From: Clusia tigrina
Taxonomy: Eukaryota; Arthropoda; Insecta; Diptera; Clusiidae
Direction: 5' to 3'
NCBI GenBank assembly: GCA_920105625.2
Contig: OV050030.1
Coordinates: 239,475,889 to 239,539,888, forward strand
DNA length: 64,000 bases
This document shows positions 39,401 through 49,900 of the stretch, in pieces. How positions within the stretch are numbered: the first letter of the stretch is position 1; each line of letters starts with the position of its first letter. The notes beneath the pieces were generated by a model. That model was not told the origin of the DNA and did not search any database. It saw only the letters and a list, made by a program, of their open reading frames with translations. The position numbers and the translations under genes are program-made.

Positions 39401-42400
39401 GCTACCCTTGAGTCCCAAATCAAACACTGATAAAACTTCAAATGGCCCTAACTTCTATACGGTACGTCCTACACCTATCAAAGTTTGCAACATACAAATG
39501 CTTGTAACTTTTTACTGGAGCGTCATAAAACCTTGAAATTTTGTAACAATAAAGTACTCGAGCCTCTTGTCAATTTAAGTTATCGGTCAAAGCTATGCTA
39601 CCCTTGAGTCCCAAATCAAACACTGATAAAACTTCAAATGGCCCTAACTTCTATACGGTACGTCCTACACCTATCAAAGTTTGCAACATACAAATGCTTG
39701 TAACTTTTTACTGGAGCGTCATAAAACCTTGAAATTTTGTAACAATAAAGTACTCGAGCCTCTTGTCAATTTAAGCTATCGCTCAAAGCTATGCTACCCT
39801 TGAGTCCGAAATCAAACACTGATAAAACTTCAAATGGCCCTAACTTCTATACGGTACGCCCCACACCTATCAAAGTTTGCAACATAGAAATGCTTGAAAC
39901 TTTTTACTGGACCGTCATAAAACCTTGAAATTTTTGTAACAACCTAGTACTCGAGCCTCTTGTCAATTTAAGCTATCGCTCAAAGCTATGCTACCCTTGA
40001 GTCCCAAATCAAACACTGGTAAAACTTCGAATGGCCCTAACTTATATACGGTACGTCCTACACCTATCAAAGTTAGCAACATGCAAATGCTTGAAACTTT
40101 TTACTGGAGCGTCATAAAACCTTGCAATTTTGTAACAATCTAGTACTCCAGCCTCTTATAAATTTAAGCTATCGCACAAAGCTATGCTACCCTTGAGTCC
40201 CAAATCAAACACTGAGAAAACTTCAAATGGCCCTAACTTCTATACGGAACGTCCTACACTTATCCAAGTTTGCAACATTCAAATGCTTGTAACTTTTTAC
40301 TGGAGCGTCATAAAACCTTGTTATTTTGTAACAATAAAGTACTCGAGCTTCTTGTCAAATTAAGTTATCGGTCAAAGCTATGCTACCCTTGAGTCCCAAA
40401 TCAAACACTGATAAAACTTCAAATGGCCCTAACTTCTATACGGTACGTCCTACACCTATCAAAGTTTGCAACATACAAATGCTTGTAACTTTTTACTGGA
40501 GCGTCATAAAACCTTGAAATTTTGTAACAATAAAGTACTCGAGCCTCTTGTCAATTTAAGTTATCGGTCAAAGCTATGCTACCCTTGAGTCCCAAATCAA
40601 ACACTAATAAAACTTCAAATGGCCCTAACTTCTATACGGTACGTGCTACACCTATCAAAGTTTGCAACATACAAATGCTTGTAACTTTTTACTGGAGCGT
40701 CATAAAACCTTGAAATTTTATAACAATAAAGTACTCGAGCCTCTTGTCAATTTAAGCTATCGCTCAAAGCTATGCTACCCTTGAGTCCCAAATCAAACAG
40801 TGATAAAACTTCAAATGGCCCTAACTTCTATACGGTACGCCCTACACCTATCAAAGTTTGCAACATAGAAATGCTTGAAAGTTTTTACTGGACCGTCATA
40901 AAACCTTGAAATTTTTGTAACAATCTAGTACTCGAGCCTCTTGTCAATTTAAGCTATCGCTCAAAGCTATGCTACCCTTGAGTCCCAAATCAAACACTGG
41001 TAAAACTTCAAATGGCCCTAACTTATATACGGTACGTCCTACACCTATCAAAGTTTGCAAAATACAAATGCTTGTAACTTTTTACTGGAGCGTCATAAAA
41101 CCTTGCAATTTTATAACAATAAAGTACTCGAGCCTCTTATCAATTTAAGCTATCGCTCAAAGCTATGCTACCCTTGAGTCCCAAATCAAACACTGATAAA
41201 ACTTCAAATGGCCCTAATTTCTATACGGAACGTCCTACACTTATCCAAGTTTGCAACATTCAAATGCTTGTAACTTTTTACTGGAGCGTCATAAAACCTT
41301 GTTATTTTGTAACAATAAAGTACTCGAGCCTCTTGTCAATTTAAGTTATCGGACAAAGCTATGCTACCCTTGAGTCCCAAATCAAACACTGATAAAACTT
41401 CAAATGGCCCTAACTTCTATACGGTACGTCCTACACCTATCAAAGTTTGCAACATACAAATGCTTGTAACTTTTTACTGGAGCGTCATCAAACCTTGCAA
41501 TTTTGTAACAATAAAGTACTCGAGCCTCTTATCAATTTAAGCTATCGCTCAAAGCTATGCTACCCTTGAGTCCCAAATCAAACACTGATAAAACTTCAAA
41601 TGGCCCTAACTTCTATACGGAACGTCCTACACTTATCCAAGTTTGCAACATTCAAATGCTTGTAACTTTTTACTGGAGCGTCATAAAACCTTGTTATTTT
41701 GTAACAATAAAGTACTCGAGCCTCTTGTCAATTTAAGTTATCGGTCAAAGCTATGCTACCCTTGAGTCCCAAATCAAACACTGATAAAACTTCAAATGGC
41801 CCTAACTTCTATACGGTACGTCCTACACCTATCAAAGTTTGCAACATACAAATGCTTGTAACTTTTTACTGGAGCGTCATAAAACCTTGAAATTTTGTAA
41901 CAATAAAGTACTCGAGCCTCTTGTCAATTTAAGCTATCGCTCAAAGCTATGCTACCCTTGAGTCCCAAATCAAACAGTGATAAAACTTCAAATGGCCCTA
42001 ACTTCTATACGGTTCGTCCTACACCTATCCAAGTTTGCAAAATACAAATGCTTGTAACTTTTTACTGGAGCGTCATAAAACCTTGCAATTTTATAACAAT
42101 AAAGTACTCGAGCCTCTTGTCAATTTAAGCTATCGCTCAAAGCTATGCTACCCTTGAGTCCCAAATCAAACACTGATAAAACTTCAAATGGCCCTAACTT
42201 CTATACGGAACGTCCTACACTTATCCAAGTTTGCAACATTCAAATGTTTGTAACTTTTTACTGGAGCGTCATAAAACCTTGTTATTTTGTAACAATAAAG
42301 TACTCGAGCCTCTTGTCAATTTAAGTTATCGGTCAAAGCTATGCTACCCTTGAGTCCCAAATCAAACACTGATAAAACTTCAAATGGCCCTAACTTCTAT

Positions 42401-43600
42401 ACGGTACGTCCTACACCTATCAAAGTTTGCAACATACAAATGCTTGTAAGTTTTTACTGGAGCGTCATAAAACCTTGAAATTTTGTAACAATAAAGTACT
42501 CGAGCCTCTTGTCAATTTAAGTTATCGGTCAAAGCTATGCTACCCTTGAGTCCCAAATCAAACACTGATAAAACTTCAAATGGCCCTAACTTCTATATGG
42601 TACGCCCTACACCTATCAAAGTTTGCAACATACAAATGCTTGTAACTTTTTACTGGAGCGTCATAAAACCTTGAAATTTTGTAACATTAAGTACTCGAGC
42701 CTCTTGTCAATTTAAGCTATCGCTCAAAGCTATGCTACCCTTGAGTCCCAAATCAAACAGTGATAAAACTTCAAATGGCCCTAACTTCTATACGGTACGC
42801 CCTACACCTATCAAAGTTTGCAACATAGAAATGCTTGAAACTTTTTACTGGACCGTCATAAAACCTTGAAATTTTTGTAACAATCTAGTACTCGAGCCTC
42901 TTGTCAATTTAAGCTATCGCTCAAAGCTATGTTACCCTTGAGTCCCAAATCAAACACTGGTAAAACTTCAAATGGCCCTAACTTCTATACGGTACGTCCT
43001 ACACCTATCAAAGTTAGCAACATACAAATGCTTGAAACTTTTTACTGGAGCGTCATAAAATCTTGAAATTTTGTAACAATAAAGTACTCGAGCCTCTTGT
43101 CAATTTAAGCTATCGCTCAAAGCTATGCTACCCTTGAGTCCCAAATCAAACAGTGATAAAACTTCAAATGGCCCTAACTTATATACGGTACGTCCTACAC
43201 CTATCAAAGTTTGCAAAATACAAATGCTTGTAACTTTTTACTGGAGCGTCATAAAACCTTGCAATTTTATAACAATAAAGTACTCGAGCCTCTTATCAAT
43301 TTAAGCTATCGCTCAAAGCTATGCTACCCTTGAGTCCCAAATCAAACACTGATAAAACTTCAAATGGCCCTAACTTCTATGCGGTACGTCCTACACCAAT
43401 CAAAGTTTGCAACATACAAATTTTTGTAACTTTTTACTGGAGCGTCATAAACCCTTGAAATTTTGTGACAATAAAGTACTTGAGCCTCTTGTCAATTTAA
43501 GTTATCGGTCAAAGCTATGCTACCCTTGAGTCCCAAATCAAACACTGATAAAACTTCAAATGGCCCTAACTTCTATACGGAACGTCCTACACTTATCCAA
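36500..43600. repeat. long higher-order duplication, offset about 3.53 kb (18 monomers)
   Basis: CTCGAGCTTCTTGTCAAATT occurs at 36808 and again at 40342, an offset of 3534 bp (18 x 196 plus small insertions). Neighbouring rare variants (CACTGAGAAAAC, CACTAATAAAAC, TCGCACAAAGC) recur in the same order. A 5-bp CAATT insertion near 38374 is present in the first copy only. Boundaries are approximate. Confidence 0.75.
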
Positions 43601-44346
43601 GTTTGCAACATTCAAATGCTTGTAACTTTTTACTGGAGCGTCATAAAACCTTGTTATTTTGTAACAATAAAGTACTCGAGCCTCTTGTCAATTTAAGTTA
43701 TCGGACAAAGCTATGCTACCCTTGAGTCCCAAATCAAACACTGATAAAACTTCAAATGGCCCTAACTTCTATACGGTACGTCCTACACCTATCAAAGTTT
43801 GCAACATACAAATGCTTGTAACTTTTTACTGGAGCGTCATAAAACCTTGCAATTTTGTAACAATAAAGTACTCGAGCCTCTTATCAATTTAAGCTATCGC
43901 TCAAAGCTATGCTACCCTTGAGTCCCAAATCAAACACTGATAAAACTTCAAATGGCCCTAACTTCTATACGGAACGTCCTACACTTATCCAAGTTTGTAA
44001 CATTCAAATGCTTGTAACTTTTTACTGGTGCGTCATAAAACCTTGTTATTTTGTAACAATAAAGTACTCGAGCCTCTTGTCAATTTAAGTTATCGGTCAA
44101 AGCTATGCTACCCTTGAGTCCCAAATCAAACACTGATAAAACTTCAAATGGCCCTAACTTCTATACGGTACGTCCTACACCTATCAAAGTTTGCAACATA
44201 CAAATGCTTGTAACTTTTTACTGGAGCGTCATAAAACCTTGAAATTTTGTAACAATGAAGTACTCGAGCCTCTTGTCAATTTAAGCTATCGCTCAAAGCT
44301 ATGTTACCCTTGAGTCCCAAATCAAACAGTGATAAAACTTCAAATG

Positions 44347-44351
44347 GCCCT
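44347..44351. repeat. target site duplication, 3' side of the BEL/Pao element
   Basis: GCCCT precedes the left LTR and is repeated at 52381-52385. Removing 8034 bp (element plus one copy) restores the satellite register exactly (monomer starts 44182 and 52412). Confidence 0.9.
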
Positions 44352-44831
44352 TGTTTCTTAGTGTGGAGACTCCCTCCAATTCCATTGTATGTTGTGTGAT
44401 AAATTACCTGTTGTCACCTTTAAATTTTCTATATATTATTTATAATAATAGATCCACAAGGAAAAATGCGTTCTTTAATGTATTTTATACCACTTCCTTT
44501 ACTTTAAAACTTGTAATATAATTTTTAAATGATTGCAACAAAGTTTCTGCCACACGGCGTTGGTTAATTATACTTTTATGCTTGATGCACGTATGCGACA
44601 CGTTGAACGAATGACGGCTGAACATCAACTGGTTCGGCACGCAGTATTGCCGACCAGCTCTCCTCCGCTGCCTGCGTCAGCACTCTCCTCAAAATAAAGA
44701 TGGCTGCGGCCTGCTACACGACTTTGGCGGGACCCAATGAGGGGAATTCTCTCCGCACTGAGCCCCGCGCAGAGTCGCATGGTGACGGTGCGCAGGCAGC
44801 AGCCGTTGACAGGAGGGCTCCGGCGCGAACA
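44352..44831 (-). repeat. 3' LTR of the BEL/Pao element (480 bp)
   Basis: Begins TG and ends CA on either strand (TGTTCGCG...AGAAACA on the element strand). It matches the 5' LTR without a visible difference. Because it is an exact copy it also holds the TATA-like box and the leader ATG. Confidence 0.96.
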
Positions 44832-44844
44832 TGCCGCCCCCCTT
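44832..44844 (-). other. polypurine tract
   Basis: On the element strand AAGGGGGGCGGCA lies directly against the 3' LTR. This is the expected position for the plus-strand primer. It is interrupted by two C. Confidence 0.75.
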
Positions 44845-44902
44845 GCAGTATTGCAAGAGAGATGACGACCTATTCCCGCCGGCTCCCATCCTGGTGCACC
44901 CC

Positions 44903-45565
44903 TCAATGTAAGAGGCGATGATGCCGCCGGTGGCACCGGGAGCACCCCGGCTGTTCGCAGCTGTGGGTGAAGTGTTTCACCCCCAGGCACACGAAACACA
45001 GCTTCCGGTTTCCGACCGCATCTCTCCTGCGCCGCGAGGACAAGGACAGGAACTCCTTGCACACTGCGATGGTGTGCCCCCAGCGCTTGCACATCTCGCA
45101 CGGGCGTTGGGGAGCCGCTGTCGGGTGTACGACTACCGCTGCTGTTTGGGCTGTCGCAGCCACCAGTGGGGCGCGAGATGTCGCAGCCTCCACTGCGGCG
45201 CGGGACATCGGATGGGGCGTCCGTGGTGCAACGCCCCCTGGCGTGGACCCCTGATTGGGAAGGCGGCGGACGCTCATCGGCCCCGTCGGTAGCGAACGCG
45301 CGGCAGATGATGCAGACCGGGCTCGGGGGCGCGATGGCGACACTGCCGCTGTAGTGGTGGCCTCAAGATGGTCATCGTGGGCGCGAGACGGCGCCACTGC
45401 TCCCGGAGGGCGGTATGTTGCAGACCCCTGTAGCATCACGGGGGCTGGGAACACCAACTGTACCCTCGGAGCACAGGTAAGGCACGGCCCGATGTAGCGT
45501 GTTCCACGCCAGTCAGCTCGGCACGATGGGAAGTTCTGTGGAAAATCAAATTTGTAATTAGGCAT
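44903..45565 (-). CDS. extra 3' ORF of the BEL/Pao element: nucleocapsid-like zinc-knuckle protein
   Basis: A 220-codon frame lies between integrase and the 3' LTR. The middle is low complexity, rich in Ala, Pro, Ser, Thr and Arg. The last 65 residues hold two CX2CX4HX4C knuckles (CEMCKRWGHTIAVC and CFVCLGVKHFTHSC) and a third Cys/His motif ending HHRLLH, directly before the TGA stop. Spacing between the motifs matches the array in this element's own Gag, but the residues differ widely, so it is a diverged duplicate or a capture from another BEL lineage rather than a recent copy. The region is much more GC-rich than pol. A strong splice acceptor (TTTTCCACAG) falls after codon 10, in phase with the donor near the 5' LTR. 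It has no DUF1759, protease or membrane segment. A nucleic-acid-binding accessory protein is possible. A degenerate fragment is the alternative, though the frame is open and the zinc ligands are all kept. Confidence 0.65.
   Translation of the reverse strand: MPNYKFDFPQNFPSCRADWRGTRYIGPCLTCAPRVQLVFPAPVMLQGSATYRPPGAVAPSRAHDDHLEATTTAAVSPSRPRARSASSAARSLPTGPMSVRRLPNQGSTPGGVAPRTPHPMSRAAVEAATSRAPLVAATAQTAAVVVHPTAAPQRPCEMCKRWGHTIAVCKEFLSLSSRRRRDAVGNRKLCFVCLGVKHFTHSCEQPGCSRCHRRHHRLLH
45536..45547 (-). promoter_or_regulatory. candidate splice acceptor inside the extra 3' ORF
   Basis: On the element strand GATTTTCCACAG ends at 45536, with the next exon base at 45535, the first base of codon 11. Phase 0 matches the donor at 51869/51868. 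The pyrimidine tract is short. Predicted only. Confidence 0.5.
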
Positions 45566-45803
45566 GTGCTTACGAGAAGGCTAGTTTTAAAGGTTAGGAT
45601 GCTACTGGTAGGAAATATAACTTTTTCAAGACTACATTCTATCCCGTGGCATAGCCAGGCGAGATCTACTGCTACCGTTTTACGAGAAAGGCTAGTGATT
45701 CCATGGAAGAACCGAGGTGTACATACAACAGGAAAGGCTACAAACTACAGGCTACAAAGGATGGGACTAGCTACGGAAACGACCAAAAGCCCGTATGCCG
45801 GGA
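45566..45803 (-). other. spacer between integrase and the extra ORF
   Basis: 238 bp with no substantial element-strand ORF. A direct repeat TACGAGAA(A)GGCTAGT occurs at 45571-45585 and 45681-45696 (plus-strand reading). No function recognised. Confidence 0.6.
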
Positions 45804-46967
45804 TTACTCAGCCTGCACTCCCGCTCGAGGGAGTAGAACCATCTTGGTGACGGGCCTCGTAACGGTTCCGCGTGCTGTCCGCACTTTCGCGACTCGCACT
45901 CTGCCGTCTGAGTCCGGGTGAACCTCAGTGATCCTTCCCAATCGCCATTCGTTTGGTGGAACGTGGTCATCCTGCAGTACCACCAGATCTCCGTTAGCTG
46001 CATTATCTTGGATAGTCTTCCACTTTGTCCTGCGCTGGCACTCCAGAAGATACTCATGTTTCCAACGTATTGAGAACTGCTGGGAGAGAACTTGAAGCCT
46101 ACGCCATCGATTAAGAATAGAAAGAAAAGGGGTGGTCTCCTCCGAGACGGCTGGTGCAAGAAGTGGTCCCCCTACTAGAAAGTGCCCTGGTGTAAGTGGT
46201 TGGAGGTCGTCGGGATCGTCACTGAGTGCGCTAATTGGTCGAGAATTCAGGCATGCCTCGACGCGGGCTAGTACCGTTGCTAACTCCTCATACGTGTACC
46301 GGATCTGCCCACCAACTCGTTTGAAATGGTGTTTGAAGCTCTTTACTGCGGCTTCCCACAGTCCTCCCATATGGGGAGCGTTTGGAGGAATAAAATGCCA
46401 TTTCAATTGGTGAAACCAATGCTGCGTGGTCGCCTGGTCCTTAGCTTCTCGAATCACACGTGCGAACTCCATGCGCACTACCTTTTCTGCTCCCACAAAA
46501 TTCTTTCCATTGTCGGAATAAATGTTATCTGGGCACCCCCGTCGCCCAATGAATCTAGACAGGGCGGCTAAAAAGGCCTGGGTAGTTAAATCCGTGTTAG
46601 CTTCTAAATGGGCGGCCTTGGTGGCGAAACACACAAAGATGCACACGTAGCCTTTTGTCATTTTATACCCCCGCCCTTGAAATGTTTTAATTTCAAAAGG
46701 GCCCGCAAAGTCAACCCCCGCGGTGGCGAAAGGACGAGACAGGGTGGTGCGTTCAGGGGGCAAAGGCGCCATGATCTGGCTCAATCTACGTTTCTTTTCT
46801 ACCAGGCAAGTTTTACATCGTAAAATGGTACCCTTGACTAGAACCTTTGCGCGTGGAACCCAGTATTGAGTTCGAAGGAGCCGAAGCATAAGCTGGTTTC
46901 CCCCATGCAAAGAAATTTGATGAATGAACTCAACGAGCAGTCGTGTAAATTGTCCGTGGTACGGCAA
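45804..46967 (-). CDS. pol: BEL/Pao integrase and DUF5641 (3' part of pol, frameshifted)
   Basis: About 387 codons in the +1 frame relative to the upstream pol frame. There is no ATG at its beginning; the frame is entered at a TTG. It opens with the integrase zinc domain (His16, His21, Cys51, Cys54), followed by the catalytic core with Asp86 (GVDFAGP), Asp152 (YSDNGKNF) and Glu205 (GGLWEAAVKSF), the complete DDE triad. Residues ~255-380 are the DUF5641 tail typical of BEL/Pao integrases (LTPGHFLVGGPLL at 258-270, NRWRRLQ at 286-292, WRLGRI at 341-346). The stop is TAA at the 45804 end. In intact relatives this is continuous with RNase H, so here it would be made only if the frameshift is a sequencing error or is bypassed. 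Confidence 0.93.
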   Translation of the reverse strand: MPYHGQFTRLLVEFIHQISLHGGNQLMLRLLRTQYWVPRAKVLVKGTILRCKTCLVEKKRRLSQIMAPLPPERTTLSRPFATAGVDFAGPFEIKTFQGRGYKMTKGYVCIFVCFATKAAHLEANTDLTTQAFLAALSRFIGRRGCPDNIYSDNGKNFVGAEKVVRMEFARVIREAKDQATTQHWFHQLKWHFIPPNAPHMGGLWEAAVKSFKHHFKRVGGQIRYTYEELATVLARVEACLNSRPISALSDDPDDLQPLTPGHFLVGGPLLAPAVSEETTPFLSILNRWRRLQVLSQQFSIRWKHEYLLECQRRTKWKTIQDNAANGDLVVLQDDHVPPNEWRLGRITEVHPDSDGRVRVAKVRTARGTVTRPVTKMVLLPRAGVQAE

Positions 46968-49900
46968 AAATTTGTGGGTGCCGTTCGGAGAACGGGATCT
47001 GAGTGGAATGCGCTAGGCGTCCATTCACTCGAATCGACCCATCGGAATGAAGGAAGGGGTTCAAGGTGAGCAGAGAACTCGAGTTGGAAATGGGTTGCCC
47101 GTTCTGCAGGCATCCATACTCCTCGGGGTAATACATCTGCTGCGTTATGGTCGTCACGAGCAGTGTAGCGGCAACAATCTCTGCAGTCGTGATAGGCGAC
47201 CCCGGGGGTGGGGCGTGGTCACGTCGTTTTCGTATAGCGTATCTAAAAAAGCGCTGGATATAGCACACAACCCGCAGTGCTCGCGGCAATGATGAGAAAC
47301 GCAGCATCAAGTCATCGTGCTGTTTGACCTGGATGGTATGCGTAGCAACGTTGCGTTGTTCTTCCAGGGCGTCCGGGTTAGCGATTTTCGAAGGCTGAGG
47401 CCAGTAATTTGAGTCGTGGGTAAACCATCCCGGACCGTTCCACCATAAATGACTATGAAGAAGGGCTGCTGGAGTTACCCCCCGACTGGCAAGATCAGCC
47501 GGATTGTCTGCAGACCTGACATGTCTCCAACATTCTACACCTACTTTACTGGAAATGGTGGTAACCCGATTAGCTACGAAGGTTTTCCACATGTGCGGGG
47601 ACTTCTGGAGCCAAGCCAAAACTATGGTCGAATCCGTCCAACAAAACAAGTTATTGGAGGTGACCCCCACCCTTGTCCGGAGTGCCGCCACCAGCTCGGA
47701 TAACAATACCGCGCCACAGAGTTCTAAGCGAGGTAAGGATAACGTCTTAAGAGGCGCGACCCGCGACTTAGCCACTAGTAAGTGGGATGTGACCATATCG
47801 TCGCACTGGCACCGCACATACAGCGCGGCGGCGTATGCCGCTTGCGAAGCATCACAAAATGCATGGAACTGGATATCTACATCCGGTGCAGCCCCCACCC
47901 ATCGAGGAATTCGAATCTGTGAGATGTCGTCATAAGCCCCTAAAAATTCCTTCCAACGATTGGATGAAGCGAGGGTCAGCGATTCGTCCCAGTCAGTTTT
48001 GTCCCCCCAAATTTGTTGCATCAAAATCTTGGCCACGATCACAACAGGTGCCAGCCATCCGGCTGGATCAAACAGTTGAGCTATAATCGATAGCACCTTG
48101 CGTTTGGTGGCTCGTGGGTCAAAGCAAATGGGCTGGAGATGAAAGTAGAAATGATCAGTCTTTGCATTCCACCGAATTCCTAGTGTCTTAGTTAAACTCG
48201 CTTCATCCAGCTTCAAAAAATCCTCTCGGAGTAAGTGGTCCGGAGGCAAAGAGGAGAGAATGGCTTCCGTATTAGCTGTCCACTTTCGCATGGAGAAGCC
48301 GGCAGAGTCGAGTGCACGGATCAACTCGTCTCGAGTCTGTATTGCTGCGTTTACATCATGTGTGCCGACCAAGGCGTCGTCCACGTACATACATTCACGC
48401 AGTACCCGGGCTGCTAAGGGTAAGTCCTCCTCGACATCCGTCGCGAGCTGTTCCAATGTCCTAATCGCTAAGTACGGTGCACAGTTGACTCCGAAGGTAA
48501 CCGTTTGTAGCTCGTAATCGGAGACTGGTGCTGCAGGAGAGGCCCTAAAGACAATTCGCTGGTACGGGGTGTGCTTTGGAGCTACTCTAATCTGCCGATA
48601 CATCTTTTGCAGATCCCCATTAAAGACGAACTGAAACATTCGCCATCGCACGATAAGTTGTGTCAAGTCAGCCTGCAAGGTGGGACCCGTATATAAGACA
48701 TCATTCAAACTGAGGGTGCTGGTGGTTGCTTGAGACGCATTGAACACCACTCGCAACTTGGTGGATGTACTCTCGGGTTTCATTACCGCATGATGAGGCA
48801 AATAATAATGAGCAAGAGCGCCCGAAGGTGGAGGCGGGACCTTGACCATATGATCAAGAGTCAAGTACTCCTGTACCACGGAGTCGTATTGGTCTTTCTG
48901 CTCAGGGTTACGAAGTAACCTACCTTCATTGCGCTCGAACTGCTTTAACGCAATGTGCCGAGAAGCTCCAAGCGACTCCTCAGGCAGATGCTTTGGTTTG
49001 AACGGTAGTTCTACTACATACCGCCCAGAAGATTCTCTGTAAGTGGTCCGGGAATACAAATCCAGGCAAGCCTGGTCACCGGGTGACAACCGTTTCTCCC
49101 TAGGTGGCTCCTCCACCTCCCAGAATCTCTGCAAGAGCTCTTCAACCGGGTGGCCGGTCGTAACTTGTACTCTAGCACAGAATGTCTGTGTCGAGTTCTC
49201 AGGCATGGGTCCTGTGAGGATCCACCCAAATACAGTTTCCTGTGCAATTAATGACCCAATAACGTCACGTTTCAACCCATCAAGCATCACCATCGGGTAT
49301 AAATCGCCCCCTATCAAAATGTCAACTTGTGAAGAGTTTGAAAGGCTTGGATCAGCCAGTCGTAAGCCGGCCAATTGGGTATAATGTTGCGTTGATACCC
49401 CTAGTCGGGGTAATTCGCGGGTCAAGGTGGGCAGCACTACTGCTGACACCGGGAGCCGCACAGTACTGTCGAGAGGTGACCCTAACATTAAATCGCACGC
49501 TTTTGTCACGTTAGCTGCCACCACATTGCTTACCCCGGACACTTGGGCATGCACGGTACGCGTAGGGAGTCGCAGGCGTCGTTGGAGCTGATCAGAGATG
49601 AAAGACCCTTCCGACCCAGGGTCGATCAATGCACGGGCCATGTAATTGACTCCCTGATACCATACGTGAATGATGGCGGTACCTAATAACACACGTTTGG
49701 GTAGCCGACCTCGAGCTCGATATGGACCGGATCGTCCCTGGACTGTAGCAGGTACCACCTGTGCAGCGTGGGCGAAGGAAGGTGTAGCAGGTTGAGCCAA
49801 CGTGGTGGCCGCGTTGCGTCCGTTGGATGATCGTCTGCCTCGAGGCGGCGTCGTGCGTGGTGGGCCTCTTATGCTCCGGTTCGGGAGCGGCTCACGGTGT

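Larger units (their letters stand above)
14015..44351. repeat. 196-bp satellite DNA array, central block
   Basis: About 155 head-to-tail monomers of the same family in the same orientation, without interruption. The first few monomers continue the left-array 5-monomer order, then the pattern changes to longer and less regular blocks. Small length variants occur: an extra T in AATTTTTG, a lost base pair in AACATTAAG near 38958 and 42684, and a CAATT insertion near 38374. Scattered 60-96-codon open frames in some monomer variants are by-products. I see no gene, RNA or other inserted element in these 30 kb. Confidence 0.98.

Noticed and set aside
14015..44351. Assembly artefact as the source of the long higher-order duplications
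   Set aside because: It cannot be excluded by eye, but copies differ by scattered private variants and one 5-bp insertion, which collapsed or duplicated assembly would not usually create. Spanning long reads would decide.
44700..44921. Plus-strand ORF in the LTR, repeated at 52249-52443
   Set aside because: It lies antisense to the LTR U3 region, and the two versions run into unrelated sequence after the LTR. It appears twice only because the LTR does.
44625..45101. 158-codon minus-strand ORF spanning the 3' LTR edge
   Set aside because: It overlaps the zinc-knuckle ORF in another frame, runs across the polypurine tract into the LTR and shows no motif.
46930..46973. Programmed frameshift between RNase H and integrase
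   Set aside because: The shift needed is +1, with no canonical slippery site or obvious stimulator, and BEL/Pao pol is normally one frame. A homopolymer insertion or read error is simpler, though sibling copies should be checked.
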